Part shown: piece by piece, positions 1-6,138 of the stretch | Numbering within the stretch: position 1 is the first letter of the stretch | Layout: each line of letters opens with the position of its first letter | Source: an uncultured Paraglaciecola sp. | Lineage (GTDB): Bacteria > Pseudomonadota > Gammaproteobacteria > Enterobacterales > Alteromonadaceae | Direction: 5' to 3' | Length of the DNA stretch: 6,430 nucleotides | Assembly: GCA_905479025.1 (NCBI GenBank) | Contig: CAJQKX010000543.1 | Location: 1 to 6,430, forward strand | Position numbers and translations under genes: made by a program | Notes under the pieces: model-generated | What the model was told of the DNA's origin: nothing | What the model saw: only the letters and a program-made list of their open reading frames with translations | Databases searched by the model: none

Positions 1-1
1 T

Positions 2-109
2 AATTTTATCGAGATGTTTTACAATCCAATCAAACGTCATTCTCATACCGGTGGTGTATCACCGGCTCAATATGAAGAAGCGTATTGTTTGGAATCAACC
101 AGTGTCTAG
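2..109 (+). CDS. IS3-family transposase (OrfB), C-terminal fragment
   Basis: Partial gene entering from the left edge. Frame 2 reads 35 residues to a TAG stop at 107-109. The peptide begins NFIEMFYNPIKRHSHTGGVS and continues with PAQYEE. The order 'hydrophobic-E-FYN-x-x-R-H-S-x-x-G-x-x-SPAxYE' is the characteristic end of the DDE integrase-like OrfB of IS3-family transposases (rve domain, C-terminal edge). The catalytic residues lie outside the window, so activity cannot be judged. The stop codon overlaps, on the opposite strand, the stop codon of the interrupted IS256 transposase. The IS3 right end follows directly. Family assignment is confident; the subgroup is not, although the terminal sequence (TGGACTTCCC... 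read inward) is reminiscent of the IS2/IS51 groups. Confidence 0.8.
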   Translation, partial: NFIEMFYNPIKRHSHTGGVSPAQYEEAYCLESTSV

Positions 110-127
110 CAAAGGCTGGGAAGTCCA
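103..127. repeat. Right terminal inverted repeat of the IS3-family element
   Basis: Read outward on the + strand, the segment starts TGTCTAG, contains GGCTGGGAAG and ends in TCCA. IS3-family elements end in TG...CA, and their right end begins at or just after the orfB stop, as here. From base 128 on, the - strand encodes normal IS256 transposase sequence, so the junction lies at 127/128. The matching left end would be outside the window, so the repeat cannot be paired here. Confidence 0.65.
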
Positions 128-1092
128 CTGAGCCGCTCCCAGTTTTTACGCCATGACTGGCTAATATTCGGATGCTCTTGATCCCAGCGATCAGAAAATT
201 CATCCAACGCAAGCAATGCTTCATCAACCGTCGCCGCTGAGTACACGCGTTTGAGATCGGCAGCAACAGCTTTACGCTGCTTCCAGCTCACGTAGCGTAG
301 TGAGTGGCGCACTTGATGCACAATGCAAAGCTGTACTTGCGTTTTAGGGTAAACCGCTTCTATCGCCTCTGGGAAGCCCTTAAGGCCATCGGTACAGGCG
401 ATAAAGATATCGTCAACGCCGCGATTTTTAAGCTCGTTCATCACAGATAACCAAAACTTAGCGCCTTCGGTTTCAGCGATCCATAAGCCTAATAACTCTT
501 TGTGGCCTTCTGTGTTAATCCCTAGCGCTAGGTAAACCGATTTGTTTTGAACAGCGCCCGAAGCCCGGCTGCGAACCACCAAACAGTCGAGATACACCAC
601 AGGATAAACAGCATCTAAAGGGCGACCCTGCCAGGCTTTGACCTCGTCGAGCACGGCATTGCTGACTTGGGAGATAAACGTTGGTGAGACCTCGACACCG
701 TAGGCATCTTGAAAATGTGCCTGAATATCACGGGTTGTCATACCGCGAGCGTAAAGTGAGATAATGCGATCATCGAAACCGTTGAGTTGCTTTTCACCGT
801 TTTTAACCAGCTTGGGATCGAAGCTGCCATTGCGGTCACGTGGCACATCCAGCTCAATGTCGCCATGTACGCTGCGAACCGTTTTGGCACTCTTACCGTT
901 GCGGGAGTTGCCGCTGTTCTTGCCTGAGACTTCATGCTTGCTATAACCAAGATGCTCGTCCATCTCAGCGGCTAAGGCTCTCTCAGCAACGCGCTTAGTG
1001 AGTTGTTTAAGGAGGCCATCATCGCCCAAAATATCTTCTGGGCTGCTGTTGCCTTCAAGCAACTGGTCGATTAGTTTGTTGGAAATAGGCAT
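106..1092 (-). pseudogene. IS256-family (mutator-type) transposase, 3' end interrupted by IS3 element
   Basis: Catalyses cut-and-paste or copy-out transposition of its own element in intact form. The reading frame gives 328 residues from ATG at 1092, preceded by a good ribosome site (AGAGGA, 7 to 8 bases upstream). The N-terminal region has the family hallmark of a GYSKHE..NSRNGKSAKTV segment (about 49-72) followed by a conserved VPRDRNGSFDP. Two of the three DDE residues are visible: D169 in YLDCL and D235 in ACTDGLKGF. The C-x2-H signature follows at C256/H259 (CIVHQVRHS). Intact family members are about 400 residues and place the third catalytic Glu in a conserved TTNAIES motif beyond WRxNWxRLS. 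Here the frame leaves IS256 sequence at about S322, and the last six residues (GLPSLC) are read from the IS3 terminal repeat. The enzyme should be inactive as encoded. Confidence 0.9.
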
Positions 1093-1152
1093 TCATAGTT
1101 CCTCTCATCAGAGTTAAAAGAATGCCAGTTACACAGATTTTTTTACAGTCTC
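128..1152 (-). mobile_element. IS256-family element, 5' part (truncated by IS3)
   Basis: This is the transposase gene plus about 60 bases of upstream end. Read on the - strand from base 1152 inward, the end begins GAGACTGTAAAAAAATCTG, a typical IS256-family terminal repeat (a G-rich start, then TGTAAAAAAA and TGTGTAA). The outer boundary is therefore near 1152. The element lies 16 bases past the methyltransferase stop, in the same transcriptional direction, so readthrough from the methyltransferase into it is possible. The opposite end is not in the window. Confidence 0.75.
1118..1152. repeat. Left terminal inverted repeat of the IS256-family element
   Basis: On the - strand the segment reads GAGACTGTAAAAAAATCTG followed by TGTAACTGGCATT. 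The pattern matches the usual terminal repeats of this family. The exact inner limit is a guess because the partner repeat is outside the window. The 8 bases outside it (1153-1160, GATTCTAT) would be the expected target duplication to look for at the far end. Confidence 0.55.
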
Positions 1153-1168
1153 GATTCTATTAAATACA

Positions 1169-2512
1169 TTAAGCTGCTTTGGCGTTTTTTTTCGTCACTT
1201 TTTTGGTTTTCTTCTTCATAAGCTTTTCTGCACTATTCATGGTTGTGTGAATTTCTTTTGCTACAGCGCTAATCACATTGATACAAACAGAGTTGCCAAA
1301 CTGTTTGTATATCTGGCCGTGAGATACGGCGTCAACGATGAATTTGTTGGGGAATCCTTGCAGTCGTGCGCATTCACGAGGAGTTAACATACGTGGTCGT
1401 CTTCCAATATCAGTTTGGTCAATGAGGACTTCTGAGCCGTCTTTATAGTAACGAGCGCTGATGGTGTTTACGTATTCACTATCGTGATTAAATAATGAAT
1501 AACCAAATCCATTGCCTTTGTTTTTATGTGCTTCTTTACGTTTTTGATGGCCTGCCCATAATTTTTCTGAGATTGTATAACGGTCATCTAATTTGGCGAG
1601 CTGTTTAGGTGTTTGAAGAATTTTACCTAAACGGGTTTTTGATTTTGGTGGAGTTGGCCAATTGAAAAGCTCGTTAAAGTTAGCCTGTGGTCCGTAGTAA
1701 TCTTTGTCAAAGCCTACAATAAAAATTCTTTCTCGATTTTGGGGAGCGCCAAAATCTCTAGCGCGTAAGACTTTAAACTCTGTATGGTAGTTGAGCTTAT
1801 GAGATAGGGCGTTACGCGCTTCATCTGACATGGGTATATCTTCAGGAATTTCCTGTTCATGCTCGCCGCGGAGTATAGCCAGAATAGTTTCAAGGGTTTT
1901 TCCCTTATTGTGTCCGCGTAACTGCTTAACATTCTCGAGTAGAAAAACCTTGGGCCTTTTTTCGGCAAGGATGCGCTGTAGTTCAAAGAACATTGTGCCG
2001 CGGGTATCGTCAAATCCCTGTTTTAATCCCGCCTGTGAGAAGGCTTGGCAAGGGAAGCCTGCGAGTAAAATGTCGTGATCAGGGACATCGGTAGCCTTAA
2101 TTTTGGTGATATCCCCACTAGGGACTTCACCGAAGTTTGCAGTGTACGTTTTTTGTGCAAACTTATCCCATTCGGATGTTAATACGCACTCACCGCCTAA
2201 ATCTTGAAATGGAAGCCTGATTCCTCCAATTCCTGCAAATAGGTCGATAAATTTAAAACTGGCAGGTGTGCTCTCATCATATTTGAATGGCGCATTTTCT
2301 CTAATGCTGATTAGTTTTTGTTCAAGGTTATTGATGGCATCAATTTTTGAAGGGCTTGGCCTGTGTTCGCCTGTCTCCCAGCCTCTTACTGTTCTCTCAC
2401 CAGTTGAGTTCATGCCAAGCAAATTAGAGAATTCAGTACGGCCTAAACCTAGCTTTTGACGTGTACTTTTGATTGAGTTGGCTATAGTATTGATTTGGCT
2501 AAATTTTTTCAC
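1169..2512 (-). CDS. Dcm/M.EcoRII-like DNA cytosine-5 methyltransferase with N-terminal HTH
   Basis: Transfers a methyl group from S-adenosylmethionine to C5 of cytosine in a specific DNA site. The frame is open from an ATG at 2650, but that start would overlap the divergent mcrB-like gene and its ribosome site. A GTG at 2512 (447 residues) is the only likely start ahead of the first domain; its ribosome site is weak. In the 2512 numbering the parts are an XRE-like helix-turn-helix (about 6-65, with TEFSNLLGM and RTVRGWETGEHRP), motif I FIDLFAGIGGIRL (88-99), motif IV GFPCQAFSQ with catalytic C155, motif VI ENV (193-195), motif VIII QNRERIF (258-264), a recognition region ending in KGNGFGYS and TISARYYKDGSEVLI, motif IX RPRMLTPRECARLQGFP, and motif X FGNSV (405-409). 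The KGNGFGY...SARYYKDG pattern closely resembles Dcm, so a CCWGG-like target is possible but inferred. The lysine-rich tail (KKKTKKVTKKNAK) is unusual. All catalytic motifs are intact. Confidence 0.93.
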   Translation of the reverse strand: MKKFSQINTIANSIKSTRQKLGLGRTEFSNLLGMNSTGERTVRGWETGEHRPSPSKIDAINNLEQKLISIRENAPFKYDESTPASFKFIDLFAGIGGIRLPFQDLGGECVLTSEWDKFAQKTYTANFGEVPSGDITKIKATDVPDHDILLAGFPCQAFSQAGLKQGFDDTRGTMFFELQRILAEKRPKVFLLENVKQLRGHNKGKTLETILAILRGEHEQEIPEDIPMSDEARNALSHKLNYHTEFKVLRARDFGAPQNRERIFIVGFDKDYYGPQANFNELFNWPTPPKSKTRLGKILQTPKQLAKLDDRYTISEKLWAGHQKRKEAHKNKGNGFGYSLFNHDSEYVNTISARYYKDGSEVLIDQTDIGRRPRMLTPRECARLQGFPNKFIVDAVSHGQIYKQFGNSVCINVISAVAKEIHTTMNSAEKLMKKKTKKVTKKNAKAA

Positions 2513-2532
2513 TTTTTTCGGCTCTAGGTTAT

Positions 2533-2547
2533 CCGGTATTTGACCGG
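2533..2547. promoter_or_regulatory. 15-bp inverted repeat, candidate operator for the methyltransferase HTH
   Basis: CCGGTATTTGACCGG is a perfect 5-bp inverted repeat (CCGGT/ACCGG) around a 5-base centre. It overlaps the proposed -35 box of the restriction operon and covers the expected transcription start of the methyltransferase. Several C5 methyltransferases with N-terminal HTH domains (M.SsoII, M.EcoRII, M.MspI) bind their own promoter regions as repressors. The position here fits that kind of control, but binding is inferred. Confidence 0.45.
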
Positions 2548-2562
2548 GAGAATAACACTGTA

Positions 2563-2572
2563 TGTTTAAACA
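2563..2572. repeat. 10-bp perfect palindrome in the divergent promoter
   Basis: TGTTTAAACA is a perfect palindrome next to the operon's ribosome site. It lies in the -35/-10 spacer proposed for the methyltransferase promoter. It could be a second operator half or simply AT-rich promoter sequence. Confidence 0.35.
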
Positions 2573-2575
2573 GGC

Positions 2576-2583
2576 AAGGTGAT
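2576..2583 (+). promoter_or_regulatory. Strong ribosome binding site of the mcrB-like gene
   Basis: AAGGTGAT matches eight consecutive bases of the anti-Shine-Dalgarno complement and ends 5 bases before the ATG at 2589. It decides the start of this gene. It also argues against the upstream ATG at 2650 for the methyltransferase, which would run antisense across this site. Confidence 0.7.
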
Positions 2584-2588
2584 TATCA

Positions 2589-4280
2589 ATGTTACAAGAT
2601 CTAAAAGGATTGAAGAGAGCTGCCGAGGAAAATATAGCCTCATCAAACAATTTACAGATAATTATTTCGGACCAACTAAAGTCAAAGATTGCACAAGCAT
2701 ATGGTGCTGTATCTAAGGAAACGATAGTTGTATTTGATTGGGGATTAAGAGTTACGAGTCAAAATGGCAATGTAGCATTTTTGCCGTTTCAATGGTTCGC
2801 GACAATTAAGCATTGCGGTGATTATATTCTGGCACTCAAAGAATATGCTGGAATTGTCGATGCTTTTAAAGCATCGGCTTCTGCAGAGAATCGTACATTG
2901 ATAGATTCTATTCTTCGTCAGTTACCTCTCACGAGTTGGCGTGAGAGATTAACCAAAGAGGAGTGTGATTATGTTCAGAGTTATCTTGCTAATTCAATAG
3001 AGCTAGAGTCGGATCGTAAATGCTTCGATGATTTTCTTGATGGAAGTTCTTGGCTCGATATGCGGTCTGCAGACCAGGGTACGCTTCAGGGAAAAAAGCT
3101 AAACCGTACCTCTATTGATTATATAACTTCTGCGGTAAGTAAAATTGGTTTGTTACTGGATGTAATGTCTGGACGTTTAGATAAGTTTATTGAAATTTAT
3201 CTAGAGAATCCTGATTTGGCAAGTTTGGTTAGTCAGGCCCAATTAGCTGCGGTTAATGATGATTCTGATGTTTATGATACAGGGGTTGCTGAAACTAGGG
3301 GCGTTTACAGAGGCGTTGCTGATAATAAAGTTCTTTATGGGGCGCCTGGTACGGGTAAAAGTTATGAAATTGATCAGATTGTCCAAGCACAAAAACATGT
3401 TTCAACTGTTTTCCATCCGGATACACAATACAGTGATTTTGTAGGTTGTTTGAAGCCGTCTATGAAAGGACCTGATGTTGAGTATAAATTTAGGGAAGGG
3501 CCGTTTTGTAAGGCGCTCAAGCTAGCTCATGACAATCAGGGTGAGCATTGTTATTTGGTTATTGAAGAAATTAATCGAGCTTCGGCAGCTGCTGTTTTTG
3601 GTGAGGTTTTTCAGTTACTTGATCGTGACGCTGATGGCTCTAGTAAATACCAAATTGATATTAATGATCCGGATATGCTGTTTTATTTGCTAGAGCATGC
3701 ACCTTCTGTAATTAGCAATGGTCAGTTGAGGTTGCCGGGGAATCTTTCTATTTATGCGACGATGAATAGCAGTGATCAGGCTGTTATGCCTATGGATACT
3801 GCCTTCAAGCGGCGCTGGAAATTCAAGTATAAGCCAGTTGATTTTTCAAACTGTGCAACGGGTGAATTTAAAGTTCATCATGAAGAGGAGGATTTGGCTA
3901 TTAGTTGGAAAGACTTTGCTGAATCAGTGAATACTATTCTGGTTGAGCAGGAAATTCCGGAAGACCGTTTGTTGGGCCCATGGTTTCTTAAGACTGAAGA
4001 AATAGCCAATATTGGCTCAGCTACTGAGGCACTTTCTGGCAAGCTGTTTATGTATTTGTGGGATGACGTGCTGCGTCATGCTCAACGATCATCTGTGTTT
4101 GATGAGAGTATTAAAAACTATGGCCAGCTTGTAGATAAGTTTAAAGGTGGCAAGCCTGTATTTAGCGAACAGCTATTTGAGCTATTTAAAGCGGTGAATT
4201 CTGCTGAGGCAGGTAACGCTGAAGATGTGACTGAAGCAGATGAGCCCAGTGTCACTGTAGAAGACATAAATGTTATCTAG
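2589..4280 (+). CDS. McrB-like AAA+ GTPase (LlaJI.R1-type restriction subunit)
   Basis: This is the motor and DNA-recognition subunit of a predicted McrBC-like restriction enzyme. In the family, AAA+ rings hydrolyse GTP and activate the McrC-type nuclease. The start is an ATG with a strong ribosome site (AAGGTGAT, 5 bases upstream). In the 563 residues, about 1-240 match no domain I recognise and probably hold the target-recognition part. The AAA+ module follows: VLYGAPGTGKS Walker A (248-258), FHPDTQYSDFVGCLKP (275-290, a segment typical of McrB-like proteins), VIEEINRAS Walker B with E326/E327 (324-332), FGEVFQLLDRD, a sensor-like TMNSSDQ (391-397, matching the McrB signature MNTxDRS), and arginines R408/R409 in FKRRW. 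A helical lid follows (about 435-540), then a short acidic tail. The gene is AT-rich. Its 3' end overlaps the nuclease gene by 11 bases, which suggests coupled translation. The assignment to McrB-like is firm; LlaJI-like function rests on the methyltransferase partner. Confidence 0.9.
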   Translation: MLQDLKGLKRAAEENIASSNNLQIIISDQLKSKIAQAYGAVSKETIVVFDWGLRVTSQNGNVAFLPFQWFATIKHCGDYILALKEYAGIVDAFKASASAENRTLIDSILRQLPLTSWRERLTKEECDYVQSYLANSIELESDRKCFDDFLDGSSWLDMRSADQGTLQGKKLNRTSIDYITSAVSKIGLLLDVMSGRLDKFIEIYLENPDLASLVSQAQLAAVNDDSDVYDTGVAETRGVYRGVADNKVLYGAPGTGKSYEIDQIVQAQKHVSTVFHPDTQYSDFVGCLKPSMKGPDVEYKFREGPFCKALKLAHDNQGEHCYLVIEEINRASAAAVFGEVFQLLDRDADGSSKYQIDINDPDMLFYLLEHAPSVISNGQLRLPGNLSIYATMNSSDQAVMPMDTAFKRRWKFKYKPVDFSNCATGEFKVHHEEEDLAISWKDFAESVNTILVEQEIPEDRLLGPWFLKTEEIANIGSATEALSGKLFMYLWDDVLRHAQRSSVFDESIKNYGQLVDKFKGGKPVFSEQLFELFKAVNSAEAGNAEDVTEADEPSVTVEDINVI

Positions 4281-5589
4281 AGTAGTGACTACTTTGCAGT
4301 TTTATAATGATCGAACGGAAGTGTCCGGTCTGGAAAAAAGACTGGTTGATGTATTGTCATCACATCACCTTCTTTCAAACGATAAAAATCCACGGGTTTC
4401 TTTTTGCGGTCTGTTGTCTTTAGATGGCCAGGTCGCAGTATTTTTACCCCGTTCCATAAATCTTGAGTCTATGGATGAGCCGCATAAGTTTCGGGCTGCC
4501 TCAGAGTTGATGCGTGCAGTCGAGAAGTTTGGGCGTGAGTCAAAAACCGCAGTAAACCTTTCGGATGCTGGGGGTGGCTTGGAAGGGGCTTCGCGGCTTG
4601 GGTTGGCTACAACGCTGCTCAAAAGTTATAGAGAGCGAGGGCTATATGCGCGCAGACGCTCCACCAAAACACTCAATGCAGGCAAGCCGGACTGGAAGGC
4701 TACAGTAGCATCCAGTGCCGCTTTTCCTGACACTCGGGGCCGTCCGGTTTATCTGGATGTTGTTTCTACCAAGCGGCGATATTTTTCTGATTGCGAAGTG
4801 GCTAGGATACAGGCCCAGGTGCTGCGAGATATTGATGAGCAGTTTTCGTGGATTCTGACGGGGAAGCTGGGGAAGTCTGCGCCTGAGTTAGACGATGTTC
4901 CGCTTCCACGTGGAGGCCATGAGTACATGCTGTCCATACTGCGTCGGGAATTGCCACTGGTGTACTCTGATAGCGATGTGATGTTGGTGAAATCACTCAT
5001 TGACTATTTGCAGGAAGTCTCGGGTGAAGATACGTCCAATATGGTGATTGGCTTGAGGCAGTTTCATTTTGCCTGGGAGCTCATGTTATCAAGGGTGCTT
5101 TCGGATGTGTGGGGAGGAATAAATAAAATATTACCTGCACCAGCGTATAAAAAATTAGATGGTGATTTTGCTAACGCCTTTCGTAGTGGCATGAAAACAG
5201 ATACGGCGCTACGGCGAGAAGGTGATAGCAAAGTGGTTATCGTGGATGCTAAATACTATGAAGCATCCAGCGTTATCAATGCGCCGAGTTGGAGTGATAT
5301 TGTAAAACAGTTTTTTTATGAGAAGGCGCTGAAGGCAACAGGGGGTATGTTAGATATAAAAAATGTCTTCGTGTTTCCCGGAAATGATGGGCCGTTTACT
5401 GCGGTACATCTCCGCTCTAAAAGTGATGATCTCCATTTTTTTGATGGCGATTTTCCGCCGATCTATTGTCATTATGCCGATCCTCTAGAGATAGTTCATT
5501 GTTATATTAATCAAAAAAAAATGCAGGAACTCACTGAGTCACTCTTTTGCTCTGATGTGCCGACACTTCAGTCGGTATACAGTAAGTAA
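4270..5589 (+). CDS. McrC/LlaJI-type PD-(D/E)xK nuclease subunit
   Basis: This is the predicted DNA-cleaving partner of the upstream GTPase, 439 residues. The C-terminal half has a PD-(D/E)xK nuclease core. It comprises a helix with W-E (FHFAWELMLSRVL, E270), then MKTDTALRREGDSK with D311, then the strand VVIVDAKYY with D326 and K328, and a following helix in WSDIVKQFFYEKAL. That spacing and the 'VDAKYY' form are those of McrC and R.LlaJI proteins. The N-terminal half (about 1-250) should contact the GTPase ring and has a basic stretch (YARRRSTK, 126-133). The ATG lies 8 bases before the last sense codon of mcrB ends, with no good ribosome site, so translation is probably coupled. Codons around 4500-5000 are clearly more GC-rich than the rest of the gene and the operon. 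All presumed catalytic residues are present. Confidence 0.87.
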   Translation: MLSRVVTTLQFYNDRTEVSGLEKRLVDVLSSHHLLSNDKNPRVSFCGLLSLDGQVAVFLPRSINLESMDEPHKFRAASELMRAVEKFGRESKTAVNLSDAGGGLEGASRLGLATTLLKSYRERGLYARRRSTKTLNAGKPDWKATVASSAAFPDTRGRPVYLDVVSTKRRYFSDCEVARIQAQVLRDIDEQFSWILTGKLGKSAPELDDVPLPRGGHEYMLSILRRELPLVYSDSDVMLVKSLIDYLQEVSGEDTSNMVIGLRQFHFAWELMLSRVLSDVWGGINKILPAPAYKKLDGDFANAFRSGMKTDTALRREGDSKVVIVDAKYYEASSVINAPSWSDIVKQFFYEKALKATGGMLDIKNVFVFPGNDGPFTAVHLRSKSDDLHFFDGDFPPIYCHYADPLEIVHCYINQKKMQELTESLFCSDVPTLQSVYSK

Positions 5590-5760
5590 CCTTGAGTTTT
5601 TGTTGAGTTAATTTTTCTTGGGTCGATATAGTCAACAAAGCCAAGATAAAGAGGTTCATGAGATCCAGTAAGTTCGATCAATCCTAAATGTTGTCAGACA
5701 TATATCACCTCTCTGAGTTGAGCTATCTAGTCCTTCATAACTTTTATAGAGGAAATATGT
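5590..5760. other. 171-bp spacer after the restriction operon
   Basis: No coding frame with a credible start is visible. A 7-bp stem (TGCCGAC / GTCGGTA, one G-T pair) ends just inside the nuclease gene at 5558-5577. It lacks a T-run, so no clear intrinsic terminator was found. T-rich stretches (5597-5601, 5612-5616) follow it. A small odd palindrome, TGTCAGACA, lies at 5692-5700. The ribosome site of the next gene (AGAGGA, 5748-5753) is at the right end. Confidence 0.4.
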
Positions 5761-6138
5761 ATGGCTAATCAATGCCCAAAATGCCGATCAACTCAAATTG
5801 AAACTCGCAGTCTAGGTAAGAAAGCGGGAGTCATAACAGGAACAATTATTGGTGTGGTTGGTAGTTTAGCTGCTTCAGCTAATGGAGCTGGAGCTGGGGC
5901 TACAGTGGGAATGGTTGCAGGCCCTGCAGGTTCCGGAATAGGCATTGTAATTGGGGCTGTTGTAGGCGGCATTACTGGAGGTGCTGCAGGTCAGTCAATT
6001 GGTGAGGTGCTTGATGAGGAGGTGTTAGATTGCTATGGGTGTTTAGCTTGCGGACATACTTTCAATGAAGGGCTTGTTGTTGAGGTGGAGCCTGAGGAAT
6101 CGGTTGGCATTGTCTTTTACGCTCGATGTCAAAGGTAG
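5761..6138 (+). CDS. Small glycine-zipper membrane protein with split zinc ribbon
   Basis: 125 residues, starting at ATG with a clear ribosome site (AGAGGA, 7 bases upstream). The N-terminus MANQCPKCRSTQIE has a C5-x2-C8 zinc knuckle. Residues about 21-82 are very rich in Gly and Ala with repeated GxxxG spacing (GTIIGVVG, GAGAGATVG, GIGIVIGAVVGGITGG), the pattern of glycine-zipper membrane segments, probably two helices. A second knuckle, C94-x2-C97 in YGCLACGHTF, ends the conserved part, with an extra C91. The two knuckles would pair into one zinc ribbon with the membrane segment as a long loop between its halves. Small proteins of this layout are known as hypothetical proteins in proteobacteria and mobile DNA; their function is unknown to me. 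The last 24 residues (after HTF) look unrelated and could be a 3' extension after a lost stop codon. No link to the restriction genes is evident. Confidence 0.82.
   Translation: MANQCPKCRSTQIETRSLGKKAGVITGTIIGVVGSLAASANGAGAGATVGMVAGPAGSGIGIVIGAVVGGITGGAAGQSIGEVLDEEVLDCYGCLACGHTFNEGLVVEVEPEESVGIVFYARCQR

Larger units (their letters stand above)
1..127 (+). mobile_element. IS3-family insertion sequence, right end only
   Basis: This is the transposase C-terminus plus the right terminal repeat of an IS3-type element inserted into an IS256-family element. The rest of the IS3 element lies to the left of the window. The remaining 3' part of the IS256 gene should be found beyond its far side if this was a simple insertion. 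A short target duplication would then flank it. Confidence 0.7.
2513..2588. promoter_or_regulatory. Divergent promoter region between methyltransferase and mcrBC-like operon
   Basis: This 76-bp region must serve both directions. For the methyltransferase (- strand), TTGCCT at 2572-2577 and TATTCT at 2549-2554 are separated by 17 bases, a plausible sigma-70 pair with 4 of 6 matches in each box. For the operon (+ strand), TTGACC at 2540-2545 is a good -35 box, with TATGTT at 2561-2566 as a poorer -10 at a short 15-base spacing. The mcrB-like start is fixed by the strong ribosome site AAGGTGAT at 2576-2583. The boxes were picked by eye and are suggestive only. Confidence 0.4.

Noticed and set aside
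30..266. 78-residue - strand frame crossing the IS3/IS256 junction
   Set aside because: Runs in a different frame over the IS256 transposase and antisense to the IS3 transposase end. It also crosses the insertion junction, so it cannot be an evolved gene.
324..332. Not a DNA position: residues 324-332 of the McrB-like protein, Walker B as VIEEINR instead of VIDEINR, read as a missing catalytic residue
   Set aside because: IEEINR is a common variant in McrB-like and LlaJI-like GTPases and keeps the acidic residue, so it is not evidence of inactivity.
1714..2013. 99-residue - strand frame
   Set aside because: Lies wholly inside the methyltransferase in another frame; no domain character.
1830..2078. 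82-residue + strand frame
   Set aside because: Antisense to the methyltransferase catalytic region; Ser/Cys-rich shadow peptide.
4365..5000. Three - strand frames opposite the nuclease gene
   Set aside because: They coincide with its GC-rich block, where stop codons are rare on every strand. No ribosome sites or recognisable motifs.
5558..5577. Hairpin at the end of the nuclease gene as an intrinsic terminator
   Set aside because: The stem is only 7 bp with one G-T pair and is followed by mixed sequence rather than a T-run.
5616..5646. TCTTGG / CCAAGA inverted repeat in the spacer
   Set aside because: 6-bp arms with a 19-base loop and no T-run on either strand; within chance expectation.
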